64,000 nucleotides of DNA. Source: JAFNAG01 sp963824985 (GTDB lineage: Bacteria > Acidobacteriota > UBA6911). The translations under genes were made by a program, and so were the position numbers. The notes below the pieces were generated by a model. The model was not told where the DNA came from. It saw only the letters and a program-made list of their open reading frames with translations, and searched no databases. Of this stretch, positions 10,601-18,930 are shown in pieces (position 1 is the first letter of the stretch; each line of letters begins with the position of its first letter). The stretch lies in contig CAWGRQ010000036.1 of assembly GCA_963824985.1 (NCBI GenBank), positions 1 to 64,000 on the forward strand. The letters run 5' to 3'.

Positions 10601-10769
10601 CCTGATACCGGCTGCGCATCAAGACATCGCGTTGGCGCTCCACCCCGGTACCGCAATTCAACAGATCGCTGCCGCGTGCGGGAAATTTGACGGCCGTCCA
10701 TCCGGATTGCAGCGGACATGCACAAGCCATTAAAATAGCAAGGATTATGGGTTGTGATAGATGTCGCAT
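7650..10769 (-). CDS. Large secreted protein with nidogen-like N-terminus, HExxH metalloprotease-like motif and C-terminal beta modules
   Basis: I chose ATG at 10769 because a signal peptide (MRHLSQPIILAILMACACPL) starts there; an upstream in-frame ATG at 10823 would bury it. About 1039 residues. The N-terminal part has a nidogen-like region (SFTFYGRSYDSVYLNSDGN, FSVKLFDNGNLEFVYGS). A zinc-peptidase-like HEVAH sits at ~391-395 (VIAHEVAHRWLAF). The C-terminal ~450 residues are repeated ~110-residue beta modules of the type FTTLNLINTSSERRYLKIEL, ending in VVFGDPS- or AFELFGE-like strands. Similar modules occur in the secreted proteins near 30.1 and 41.9 kb. It is probably an exported protease or adhesin. 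The third zinc ligand is not obvious, so activity is uncertain. Confidence 0.7.
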   Translation of the reverse strand: MRHLSQPIILAILMACACPLQSGWTAVKFPARGSDLLNCGTGVERQRDVLMRSRYQDSLMRLRPERGSLMLQAEARALRPDAGNLAIMEDDGTLTSAVNLFDLRNRSILFVSGANGYRMTVQSAVFNPGSGTQVSLTDDDSRAFPLNPSFTFYGRSYDSVYLNSDGNLTFGSPDIASTARDLGRFAWGPPRIGPFFSDLDPAAGSMFYRRDTDGIMFVWQDVPAFGTAQNNSFSVKLFDNGNLEFVYGSRVDTPEAIVGISPGNDLDAISAVDFYTGLPADTFAGTMTEVFTPYTQLSETAIARKFYQNHPDEFDQLVVFLAFPFSLSGTAFAYELNVSNDVQGLGLEPMDDSSDYGSGGRLKSFVMMGSLGNFAANPEDNVLRTYNGLQVIAHEVAHRWLAFPFLREGGFSTMSLLHQADQAHWSFFFNADASLMEGNQIRDNGPTLGSQRFTTMDATNRFSDLDLYLMGFENASDVPPMFYVKNPTGTLRTSDSLPSRTATSFGGTRWDFTVNDIVAANGERAPSAFQSQKVHRIAFVLVTRAGQQVDDQIAKLQSYHDAFVPYFNQITRGQAWVVTTPQSSAGTTPSRIYFPAYEADATRYTGLALANWGSAPADILFRYFDNNGNLSLAPSTVINPRIITIPPGAQIAMTGDQIHALSPDGPARDGWILAESSSSQVTGFFLEGDGAETYLDGAVAGNRTSTWLCFTRAQGFGNRIEVVNPNDSAARVSLTLMKPDGTSQVPRLDRVINPHGRLADNLESLFSGTPPDFSGYVVLTSDVGVIGYESFGGTSTIYSLPAQAHSAATTLYSAQFASGPNGTIRYFTTLNLINTSSERRYLKIELIANDGTPAASPIQTWIDPGVQLLQRGESIFNLPGANLASALVEGTLVITADGPGIIGDVVFGDPSGGRFLAGLPLDGTPASEMVLAQVAEGSQETGKAYFTGIAMYNPNANDVTVTLDVYSEHAQPTGTQTIALASGKRVSTTLPYLVPAFNRQIRGYIRLRTTGGPIIAFELFGEAASLEFLAAVPAQPIQR

Positions 10770-11393
10770 AGGCTGGTGAATTCTCGTTCTGAAATTACCC
10801 TGAAATACATACGACCCAACCAAGTCTTGTCATAAATGGCAGAGTGTATAGGCGGCATACGGTGATTGCAAGATCCAAACATGCTATTGTGAAACCGGAT
10901 TTCAACATAATAGCGACGCGCCTGCCTGACTGAAGTTAGCCCGCATTATTCATAAAAGTCATTTGCAGCTGCGCGAAAATTGATACGTGGCGCCGGAATT
11001 CGCTCATGCAGAGGGTTTTGGGGACACGGAAGAACGCGGGCCGGTCTTTTGTGCCCGGAAGCCCTGCATTCGGATCCAAACCGTGTTCTTCAGAGCGTTC
11101 ATCCGCGTCCAGAGATGTCCTGCTTCCCGATGTGGATTGGATCCGCCGCGCACGAATAATGTCGGTAAGTATGCGGACGAAAGATATTTTTGCTTCTGAG
11201 GTAGTTTGACCTAAGAGATTATGGGTGTTATAGTAGGGGTGATTTCCAGATTAGTTTGGCGCGTCTTTTCATTCTTTGTAAGAACGGTTGTAGATTCCTG
11301 GATTCCATTCATCGGGTTGAGACTCAGAGTGGGTTTCAACGCATTCCAACCTGGATGTTATCAGGATGGCTGACATAGCGGAGACGATGGACC
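10770..11393. other. Divergent intergenic region, 624 bases
   Basis: It separates the secreted HExxH protein (-) from the OmpA-like gene (+). It contains the predicted promoter at 11206-11234 and a leader of about 150 bases before the OmpA-like start. On the other strand TTGCAA and TATACA occur near 10850-10880, but their spacing of about 15 is poor. No gene is recognised here. Confidence 0.5.
11206..11234 (+). promoter_or_regulatory. Predicted sigma-70-type promoter for the OmpA-like gene
   Basis: TTGACC at 11206-11211, a 17-base spacer, then TATAGT at 11229-11234. Five of six positions match the consensus in each hexamer. Transcription would start near 11241, leaving a leader of about 150 bases before the ATG at 11394. 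Confidence 0.6.
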
Positions 11394-13523
11394 ATGAGAT
11401 ATAGATTTCCACGTGTTGTTGCGGCGACGATTGTGATCTTTCTGCTTTCCATCCCCGGCTTCGCCCAGCAGGATCAGAACTCAAGCAAGAAGAAGTATTT
11501 TTCCGCAAGTTTTGACGGCCCAACCGGCCTGTTTCATACTTGGGACGCGGAAACGCTCCGGCAGGGGGAATTCAATTTCAGCTTGGGGGTCAATTACACC
11601 AACCGCGATCCGGGAAGACTGATTTTCCGCACCTTCCCGATTTCCGCTGCGGCCGGACTTCTCGATCGGCTTGAGCTGTTTGGATCCTGGGATATGCAGA
11701 AGAGCATCGGGGCTCCCGGAGTTCAGCCTTACGGCACGCTGCCTCGGCAATTGTCGCAACCCGCGGCTAATCTTGCCGGTCTGACCAGTTACAATAATCA
11801 GGCGCCTTTCATCGATGTACCCAGAGCGAGCGGGCCGGGTGATTTCCGTTTTGGCGGGATCTTTAACGCCTATAGCGAGCGCCGCGGTAATCCGCTGGCG
11901 GTGAGTTTCGCCGGTTTTGTAAAGGTTCCGAGCGACAGATCGATGATCGGGATGAATCGGGGCCTTACCAACGGCTTAACGGAAGGCGGTTTCGCGATGC
12001 TGCTTTCAAAACGTGCCGGGAGATTCGCCGTCCTGCACCTGAATGTCGGGGCCAACTTCGTGGACAACCCGGTGGTCAAGGAACAGACTACCATCGCCGA
12101 GCTGCAGCACTCATTCATCTACCGCGGCGGGGTTGCCTTCCCGGTTTATGGAAAGCTCCAGTTCATTGCTGAAGTCAACGGTACTGCTTATTCGGGGCGC
12201 AACGATTCTCTGAATCCGCGCAATCCGGTTGACGCGGTGTTCGGATTCAAGGCCTATCCCACCGAGTGGTTTTCCATCGGCGGCGGCTACCAGGGGCATT
12301 TCAATCGCGTGCCGCAGGATCGCGCGCAGGGAGTCCTGAAATCGGGTGTTAATGGTTTCGTGCTGCAGGCGGCGTTCGGCCGCCGGCGCCACGATCCGCC
12401 ACAGGTCACCTGCGCCGTTTCGCCGCAGACCATCATTCAGGACGAGAAAGCCACGATGCGCGCCAATGTTGTGGTTCCGGAAGGCGCGACGATTACTTAT
12501 GAGTGGGCCGCCAGCGGAGGCAAACTCTCGGGTTCCGGTGAGACGGTCACCTTCGACGCCACCGGAGTCGCGCCCGGCAAATACGCGATCACGGTTACCG
12601 TTCTGGATGACTACGGCCACCGCGTCCCCTGCACTTCGGAAATCACCGTAAACAAGAAATACCTGCCGCCCACGGTGAGGACCGAACCGCCGACGGTTTC
12701 GATCATGCTGGGCGAGAGCACAAACATCCGCGCCATAGCGACCAGCCCGGATGGCTCGCCGCTGACCTACTCGTGGACCGTGAATGGCCAACCGCAGGCG
12801 GCGAGCGGTACGACATTCCTATTCGGCTCTGAGGGACGACAGCCCGGTGATTACAACGTCGCGGTGACCGTCAACACTGGCAAGTACACGGCCTCGGCGT
12901 CGAGCACCGTAACGGTGCGCGAGCTGCCGATTCCACCGCCGACGATCGTGTGCCAGACTCCGACGACGGACATCGAATCCGGCAATACGGCTACGCTCAC
13001 CGTCCAGGCAACCGCGGAGAGGGCTACGCCCACCGTTACCTGGACCGCCAGCGGCGGAACCGTTACCGGCAATAATCAGAGTGCAACGTTTAACAGTGCC
13101 GGATTGAGCGCGGGGACTTACACCGTTACGGCAACTGTGGACAACGGTCGGGGTGGCAGGGCCTCGTGCACCATGACTGTGAACGTCAGTCAGCGTATCA
13201 ATGTCCCCGGATTCCTCGAAACCAAGTTCAGAGTCAACAACGAAGCCAAGGCGATTCTTGACAATGTGGCCGTGCAAATGAAGAACGATCCGCGGCTGCG
13301 GGCTACCGTGGTTGGCTTTACGGATGGGTACCGGCGCGAACAGAGAGTCAAGGATCTGGGTGTAAAGCGCGCCCAGGCGGTGGTTGACTATCTGGTCAGC
13401 AAGGGGATCGAGGCATCGCGTCTTACGGCTACCAGCGGCGGTGTCAGCACGCTCGGGGATGTCAAGACCGAAGCGGGGCGCAAGCTGAACCGTCGCGCGG
13501 AGATTCAGCTGGGAGTGCGCTAG
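11394..13523 (+). CDS. Outer-membrane OmpA-family protein with Ig/PKD-like repeats
   Basis: 709 residues. A signal peptide (MRYRFPRVVAATIVIFLLS, ending GFAQ) precedes ~320 residues that look like a beta-barrel or porin-like region rich in Gly and aromatic residues (FNFSLGVNYTNRD, FSIGGGYQGHFN). Next come three Ig/PKD-like domains of ~90 residues with the recurring pattern 'YEWAASGGKLSGSG', 'YSWTVNGQPQAASG' and 'VTWTASGGTVTGNN'. The final ~110 residues are an OmpA-type peptidoglycan-binding domain (FTDGYRREQRVKDLGVKRA, KLNRRAEIQL), which would anchor the protein to the cell wall. The role is probably structural, linking outer membrane and peptidoglycan. A promoter is predicted at 11206-11234. 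Confidence 0.85.
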   Translation: MRYRFPRVVAATIVIFLLSIPGFAQQDQNSSKKKYFSASFDGPTGLFHTWDAETLRQGEFNFSLGVNYTNRDPGRLIFRTFPISAAAGLLDRLELFGSWDMQKSIGAPGVQPYGTLPRQLSQPAANLAGLTSYNNQAPFIDVPRASGPGDFRFGGIFNAYSERRGNPLAVSFAGFVKVPSDRSMIGMNRGLTNGLTEGGFAMLLSKRAGRFAVLHLNVGANFVDNPVVKEQTTIAELQHSFIYRGGVAFPVYGKLQFIAEVNGTAYSGRNDSLNPRNPVDAVFGFKAYPTEWFSIGGGYQGHFNRVPQDRAQGVLKSGVNGFVLQAAFGRRRHDPPQVTCAVSPQTIIQDEKATMRANVVVPEGATITYEWAASGGKLSGSGETVTFDATGVAPGKYAITVTVLDDYGHRVPCTSEITVNKKYLPPTVRTEPPTVSIMLGESTNIRAIATSPDGSPLTYSWTVNGQPQAASGTTFLFGSEGRQPGDYNVAVTVNTGKYTASASSTVTVRELPIPPPTIVCQTPTTDIESGNTATLTVQATAERATPTVTWTASGGTVTGNNQSATFNSAGLSAGTYTVTATVDNGRGGRASCTMTVNVSQRINVPGFLETKFRVNNEAKAILDNVAVQMKNDPRLRATVVGFTDGYRREQRVKDLGVKRAQAVVDYLVSKGIEASRLTATSGGVSTLGDVKTEAGRKLNRRAEIQLGVR

Positions 13524-13695
13524 GTTGGGGCTCCTGACCGGAGCGGCTGGCTTATGCCCGTGCCGGTCGGGGCTGTTCTTGCGTGTGACTGTTTGTCCGT
13601 TCGGAGGGGCGGGATCGCCCGTACGCAGTTCCCGCCCCCTCCCGGCTGAAACGGAGCATCTGTTCAGCCCTGCGGTCAGAGACTGCAAAAAGCCG

Positions 13696-13849
13696 CCACG
13701 GATTCCACGGATTTTTGTGAAGGCAACACCAAGAGGCGGTGTTTCTTGGAGCCCGCCAGGATGCAGGAAAAGACGATGACATCATTTGGTGCGCCTCGTT
13801 ACCCGCATGCCCCATACATATGAATTCGTGAAATCCGTGGAATCCGTGG
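13696..13849. repeat. Inverted repeat with arms of 19 bases
   Basis: Left arm CCACGGATTCCACGGATTT at 13696-13714 and its exact reverse complement at 13831-13849. Flanking bases (gcaaaaagccg against ctgcttttgag) extend the match imperfectly. A near-copy of the right arm lies at 53973-53991. The pattern fits a dispersed short palindromic repeat. The right arm lies inside the open frame of the next gene. Confidence 0.75.
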
Positions 13850-15972
13850 CTGCTTTTGAGGGGCTGAACAATTGCGAAACGAATAGACGGCATGCCCGTA
13901 GACTCCTCTGGCGATCGACGTTGACCATCCGCACCCAACCATCGGCGCTTTTGCGCACTCCCACTTCCGGCAACTCCCGAGTTCTGCCGGCCGGAGTCCT
14001 GATCCTGTTGTTCTGTGTCCTGGAAATGGCAGGTGCGCCTGAAGCGCGCTTTGAGCGTCTGGGACCCTTCGGGGGAACGGTCAGATCGCTTCTAATTAAT
14101 TCGCGGAACCGCCAGATCGTATACCTTGGAACGGGTGACGGACAGATTTTCAAATCCGTCGATGGCGGTCTCTCCTGGAACCTGCTCTATCCCGGGATCG
14201 GCCGGCGCCAGATCGTTCTGGATACGATCGTCGAAGCTCCGACAGATCCCGATCATTTGCTGGTGGGCGGATGGGATCTGCGATCCGATGGCGGCGGCTT
14301 ATTCGAATCGCGGGATGCCGGCCGAACCTGGAGACAGGTGCCGCTGCCGAAGAGGAACGCGGCGGTGCGGGGCATTGCGATTAGCGCGCGCAATCCTTCC
14401 CACATCGTGGTCGGGACCCTGTCCGGCGTTTTTATCAGTGCGGATGGCGGCAGAACCTGGCGGCAGGCCGGTGGCGAGATGGAGGCATTCCGGAAGGTTG
14501 AGTCCGTGGCCATCGATCCCGGAAACCCGCGATTGCTCTATGTCGGCACCTGGCACCTCGGTTACCGCTCAAGCGATGCCGGCAGGACCTGGACCCGGAA
14601 TGATCGCGGCATGATCCCCGATTCAGATGTTTTTTCTCTGGCCGTGGATCCCGGCAACCCCGCGGTCATCTATGCCAGTGCGTGTACGGGGATTTATCGT
14701 TCCGAAAATCACGGATCTTCGTGGAACAGGCTCAAGATCTTCCCCTCAAGCTTCCTCGTGCGAGCGCATCTTGTCTGTCTCGACCCGGCCGACAGCACCC
14801 GCCTCTATGGCGGGACCACGGAAGGACTCTTCTCGAGCGTGAATTCCGGTCGCACCTGGAATCGGATCACCCGGCCGGATCTGACGATCCATGCCATTCA
14901 GATCGATCCCGGAAACAGCAAGCGCATTTTGATCGGCACGGAACTCCGAGGAGTCATGCGCAGCGAAGACGGTGGACACACCTGGACGGACTCTAACCGG
15001 GGCTTCGTGAATCGCTCCATCGCCCGGGTGGTGCCGGACCTGGAAACGCAGGGTTGCTTTGTGGTCGGGGAAAACTCCGAAGGCAGAATCGGCGGATACC
15101 ATATCTACGACAATCCGATCAATGGCTGGATAAGTCCGATCGGGAGAGAATTCCCCGGGGAGGGTTTGCTCTCGCTGGTGAATCTGCCCGCCAATCGCGG
15201 ACGGATTGCCGGAACCGCGAGGGGAGCCTTCCTGCAACGGCCCGGGTCCGACGGCTGGGTCCGGCTCACGGGACCGATCGGAAAACTCTCCGTATACGAT
15301 TTGACCCTTCATGCCCGGAATTTGTGGGTTTATGCCGGGACCAATGATGGGGTATATCGGGCGCGGGTGGAGGATCTCTCGTTCCAAAAGCCATATGGCT
15401 ATCGTTTCATCCCGCGGGTCCTCGCGCTTCTGGCCGGCCACGGTGATCCCGACCGGATCTATGCGGCGACCCACATGGGTGTGCTGCGTTCTGACGATGC
15501 CGGCGCTTCCTGGGTCGCCATGACAGGGGGCATTCCCGATCACACCAACGTCCAGAGCCTGGCTGCCTCCCCCATAGCCGAGGGTCATCTATTCGCAGGT
15601 ACCACTTCAGGCCTTTATGAGTCGCTGGATGGGGGCAAAAGCTGGCGTGCGGCAGGGGACAGCCGCCTTGGGGGCGACATTTCTGCCGTGATTACTCTCG
15701 ATGCATCCGGCAGCCGCGTTGCCGCGGCCGACAATTCCTCCGGGGGGATTTTCCTGAGCGAGGACGGTGGCGCGCATTGGACCCGGATCGAGAATTCTGA
15801 ATTTGGATCCCCGGTGCGCAGTCTGGTCCAGGATCCCCGGAACCCGTCGGTTCTATATCTCGGGACTGGCACCGAAGGTCTCTATCGTCTCACCTTGCCG
15901 CTACCCGAAAGCCAGGTCTCGATTCCCCGGGCTCAGCCAGCGACCGCATTCGGCAGCCGCCGACTCAGGTAA
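13786..15972 (+). CDS. Secreted Asp-box (BNR/YCF48/VPS10-like) repeat protein
   Basis: The mature part is a beta-propeller-like protein with about ten Asp-box motifs of the form S-x-D-x-G-x-T-W (for example SVDGGLSWN, SADGGRTWRQ, SSDAGRTWTR, SEDGGHTWTD, SLDGGKSWRA), each spaced by 50-70 residues with IDPGNP-like turns between. Such folds occur in sialidases, VPS10 and photosystem II assembly factors. No catalytic sialidase residues are evident, so it is most likely a binding or structural exported protein. The start is unclear: the first ~45 codons run through the inverted repeat at 13831-13849, no candidate has a good ribosome binding site, and the signal-like stretch (VLPAGVLILLFCVLEMAG) is near codon 67. 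A TTG at 13921 is a plausible alternative. I give the longest frame. Confidence 0.75.
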   Translation: MVRLVTRMPHTYEFVKSVESVAAFEGLNNCETNRRHARRLLWRSTLTIRTQPSALLRTPTSGNSRVLPAGVLILLFCVLEMAGAPEARFERLGPFGGTVRSLLINSRNRQIVYLGTGDGQIFKSVDGGLSWNLLYPGIGRRQIVLDTIVEAPTDPDHLLVGGWDLRSDGGGLFESRDAGRTWRQVPLPKRNAAVRGIAISARNPSHIVVGTLSGVFISADGGRTWRQAGGEMEAFRKVESVAIDPGNPRLLYVGTWHLGYRSSDAGRTWTRNDRGMIPDSDVFSLAVDPGNPAVIYASACTGIYRSENHGSSWNRLKIFPSSFLVRAHLVCLDPADSTRLYGGTTEGLFSSVNSGRTWNRITRPDLTIHAIQIDPGNSKRILIGTELRGVMRSEDGGHTWTDSNRGFVNRSIARVVPDLETQGCFVVGENSEGRIGGYHIYDNPINGWISPIGREFPGEGLLSLVNLPANRGRIAGTARGAFLQRPGSDGWVRLTGPIGKLSVYDLTLHARNLWVYAGTNDGVYRARVEDLSFQKPYGYRFIPRVLALLAGHGDPDRIYAATHMGVLRSDDAGASWVAMTGGIPDHTNVQSLAASPIAEGHLFAGTTSGLYESLDGGKSWRAAGDSRLGGDISAVITLDASGSRVAAADNSSGGIFLSEDGGAHWTRIENSEFGSPVRSLVQDPRNPSVLYLGTGTEGLYRLTLPLPESQVSIPRAQPATAFGSRRLR

Positions 15973-16082
15973 ACGGCTGGTTCAGTATCTCCGCGGACGC
16001 ATCGGTACCGCTATGGAATCGGGACATGTTACCGCCCGTTCTTTTGCATGATCGGAAATCAGAAGCCGGAGATCGGATAGAG

Positions 16083-16088
16083 TATAAT
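16083..16088 (+). promoter_or_regulatory. Possible -10 element (TATAAT) close to the M16-like gene start
   Basis: A perfect TATAAT lies 16 bases before the ATG at 16105, with no clear -35 box. If used, the leader would be about ten bases, almost leaderless. Confidence 0.3.
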
Positions 16089-16104
16089 TCCTCCGAGATC
16101 GACT

Positions 16105-18870
16105 ATGAACCAGAGGATTCTGCAATTCCTGATTATTATGATATTTCCTGCCGTTTGCCTTCCGCAGGTGCGTCCCCGCCCCCCTGCTATCAAGCCGGCG
16201 CCGAATACTCCGCCCGCATATATGAAGGAGTTGAAGGCATTTGACCAGGATGGGGCGGTGACCAGAGTTGTGCTCAAGAACGACCTCACTATACTTGTGG
16301 CGGAGGCTCACGCCAATCCGGTGGCTGAGGTGATGATCCGGGTGAAGGCCGGCTATGGCGATGAACCGCCGGACCTGGCAGGCATCTCCCGCGTGCTCGA
16401 ACGGATGTTCTGGCGTGGCACCACTACGAGGCAAGCCTCCGCGATGGCTGCCGACCTGAGGGCTCTGGGAAGCACGTGTGCGAGTACTACCGCCTATGAT
16501 TACACCTCGTTCCGGACTCTGGCACCTGCCATGCAATGGAAGCGCATGCTGGAGATTTTGGCCGATGCCCTGATCAATCCCCTGTTCGATGAGAAAGAAC
16601 TGAATCGCCAGGTCGCCGCTGTGGGAGTGGAAGTATCTTGCGAACTGGCTGATCCCTTGCTGGGTGCCGACGCCCGGCTACTGGGCACCGGTTTTGCGGG
16701 GGGCGGGCTGGACCGGGGATGGTCGGCGCGAGCTGAAACCCTTAATCGAATTACGCGGGGCAGGCTCCTCGACTATTACCAATCGGCCTATAGTGCAAAC
16801 CGGATTCTGATAACGGTATGCGGAGACGTTCCTACCGGTGAGGTTCTGGCTGCTGCGACCGGTCTGTATTCCAAGGTCAAGAACGGAGGTCGCGCGCCGG
16901 AGCAACCGCCAGTCCGCAACGCGGAAGCAGGGTTTCGATATGCTCAAGATCGCACTCAGGAAAGGCTGGCGCGCCTCCAGCTCGGATTCCGAACCGTTCC
17001 GGCCGCGGCGCCCGATCGTCCGGCCCTCGACCTTCTGGCCGCCATGCTGGACACGGGTGAAGGCGCAATCCTGAAGCGGAGGATCATGCACCAGAAAAAA
17101 CTTGTCATGGATGTCACCGCGGATAATGTTGCCCTGGCGGATACCGGATATCTGGCCCTGAGGTTCCTGCTCGATCCCAAAGATCTGGATCGTTGCGAAA
17201 TCGCGGTTTTTACCGAATTCGAGATTTTGAAGCGACAGGAGCCGGACGAAAACGAATTGATTCGCGCTCGTGCCCAGGCCGAGCGGGAGTACTGGGAAAG
17301 GATGCAGACGATCTCCGCGCGCGCTGATCAGCTGGTCCGCTTCGAAGATATCGGTTCCTGGAAGTTGAGCCGCGCCTATCTGGAGCGGCTCGCGAAGGTG
17401 AAGTGGACCGATATCAAACGCGTTGCCGCCCGCTACCTCACGCTCGACAACTGCACCGTTCTGGAGTCGCTGCCGGTCCAGGCGGAGTCTCGCTCGCTGA
17501 CCGGAACGACCGTCGAGAGCACGATCAAAAGCCTGCTGGAGCCGGCCACGGAACAGGAGATGGAGGAGCGTGAAAAGGAAACCGTCCCGGCCGTGGACGC
17601 TCCTGCCGGAAATGAAAACTTCAAACCCAGTGAGGTTCACTATCCATTTCAGATGGCTTCGATCCTTCGTGGACCCGGCCTCTTCATCCGGGAAGACCAT
17701 ACCATACCTTATGTTCATCTCGGGCTCATGTTTCCCGGCGGCAAGCTTTTTGAGACCCGGACGAATGCCGGGGTCACCGCCCTTATGCTGCACACGATGC
17801 TGCGCGACAGTAAGAACATAAGCGCTGATCAAATATACAAGCAGCTGGAGATGTATGGGGCCAGAATAGTGCCCGTGATGCAGGATGATTACTTTGGGAT
17901 CTATATGGCCATCTCGTCGGCAAACGTCGATGCCGGCCTGAACCTGCTGAGTGAATGGATCAGGCAGCCCAGGTTTGATTCCGACGAGGTGTCCCGGCAA
18001 AAGAGGTTCCTGCAGGCCGCCCTCCGGAACCGGTCGGCGCCGGAGATCGCCATCGGGCGTTTGCGGCAGATGCTGTTCGCTGCTCACCCCTATGCGCAGG
18101 ACATCTACGGCACGGAAACGAGTCTCGATGCCCTCACCCCGGAAACGGTTCAGGAATGGCACAAGAAGCAAGTGGTCGACAAAAGACCGATCGTCGTCAT
18201 CGTTGGCGACACGCAGGGAACAAGCCTGGCGGGGTTCTTTGTCCGCAATTTCAGCGGCTCTCGCTTCGAGGAGGTGAAGCTGCCTGAAGATTTCCCCAAG
18301 GCGCTGACCGCCCGGTCCGCCGGTGAAGGTGATGCGCCGGGCGGAATAAGTGCGTTGTTTGCCGGTTTTCAGGGGCCTCCGGACGGGGATGAAGACTCTT
18401 TTCCCTTGAGAGTTCTCGAAAGCTATGCCGGGGGATTGGGAGGCAGGCTGGTCAGCCGGATCGGGGATGAGGTAAGCGGCGCGATCCGGATCTCACTTCA
18501 ATACCAGCCTGAACTCCGCGGCGGGTTCATCATGGCCGATCTGGCGGTGGCGCCGGCGGAAGAGGCCGAAGGATTCAAGGTGCTGACGGAGGAAATTGAG
18601 CGGCTCGGGACTGATACGGTCACCTACCGTGACTACCGTTCCGCGGTCGCCATTACCGTCGGAGAGATCCAGATCGGGCGGCAGGAGCGCAGCCGCCAGA
18701 TTCAGGACTTGATCTGCCAAGCTCTACTGGGAGCGGGACTCGATGGGTATGTTGATGAGATCAACCGCCTTCTGGAAGTCAAACAAACGGATTTGCAGGC
18801 GGTCGCGCAACGGATGCTCAAGTTGGCGAAATCGGTGACCCTGCGCCTGCACGGCAAGTCCGGCCAGTAA
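16105..18870 (+). CDS. M16-family double-domain protein lacking both zinc motifs
   Basis: 921 residues with a signal peptide (MNQRILQFLIIMIFPAVC) and two consecutive pitrilysin/M16 units (~50-480 and ~520-915). The first has the fold-typical text LAGISRVLERMFWRGT at the place where active M16 enzymes have HxxEH; both His and the Glu-His are altered. The second reads NAGVTALMLHTMLRDS, again without HxxEH. The downstream Glu ligand region is also not recognisable. The protein therefore probably does not cleave peptides. It may act as a binding partner, as the alpha subunit does in mitochondrial processing peptidase. It is exported to the periplasm. The next gene starts 60 bases downstream. Confidence 0.85.
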   Translation: MNQRILQFLIIMIFPAVCLPQVRPRPPAIKPAPNTPPAYMKELKAFDQDGAVTRVVLKNDLTILVAEAHANPVAEVMIRVKAGYGDEPPDLAGISRVLERMFWRGTTTRQASAMAADLRALGSTCASTTAYDYTSFRTLAPAMQWKRMLEILADALINPLFDEKELNRQVAAVGVEVSCELADPLLGADARLLGTGFAGGGLDRGWSARAETLNRITRGRLLDYYQSAYSANRILITVCGDVPTGEVLAAATGLYSKVKNGGRAPEQPPVRNAEAGFRYAQDRTQERLARLQLGFRTVPAAAPDRPALDLLAAMLDTGEGAILKRRIMHQKKLVMDVTADNVALADTGYLALRFLLDPKDLDRCEIAVFTEFEILKRQEPDENELIRARAQAEREYWERMQTISARADQLVRFEDIGSWKLSRAYLERLAKVKWTDIKRVAARYLTLDNCTVLESLPVQAESRSLTGTTVESTIKSLLEPATEQEMEEREKETVPAVDAPAGNENFKPSEVHYPFQMASILRGPGLFIREDHTIPYVHLGLMFPGGKLFETRTNAGVTALMLHTMLRDSKNISADQIYKQLEMYGARIVPVMQDDYFGIYMAISSANVDAGLNLLSEWIRQPRFDSDEVSRQKRFLQAALRNRSAPEIAIGRLRQMLFAAHPYAQDIYGTETSLDALTPETVQEWHKKQVVDKRPIVVIVGDTQGTSLAGFFVRNFSGSRFEEVKLPEDFPKALTARSAGEGDAPGGISALFAGFQGPPDGDEDSFPLRVLESYAGGLGGRLVSRIGDEVSGAIRISLQYQPELRGGFIMADLAVAPAEEAEGFKVLTEEIERLGTDTVTYRDYRSAVAITVGEIQIGRQERSRQIQDLICQALLGAGLDGYVDEINRLLEVKQTDLQAVAQRMLKLAKSVTLRLHGKSGQ

Positions 18871-18930
18871 ACCAAAGCTGGAGATGATGCGCGCGGATGA
18901 AGTGAGTCGTCTGTAGCTCTAGAGGATAAC

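Noticed and set aside
2183..11370. Shared 13-mer ttatcaggatggc near 2187 and 11357
   Set aside because: A 13-base match is expected many times by chance in 64 kb.
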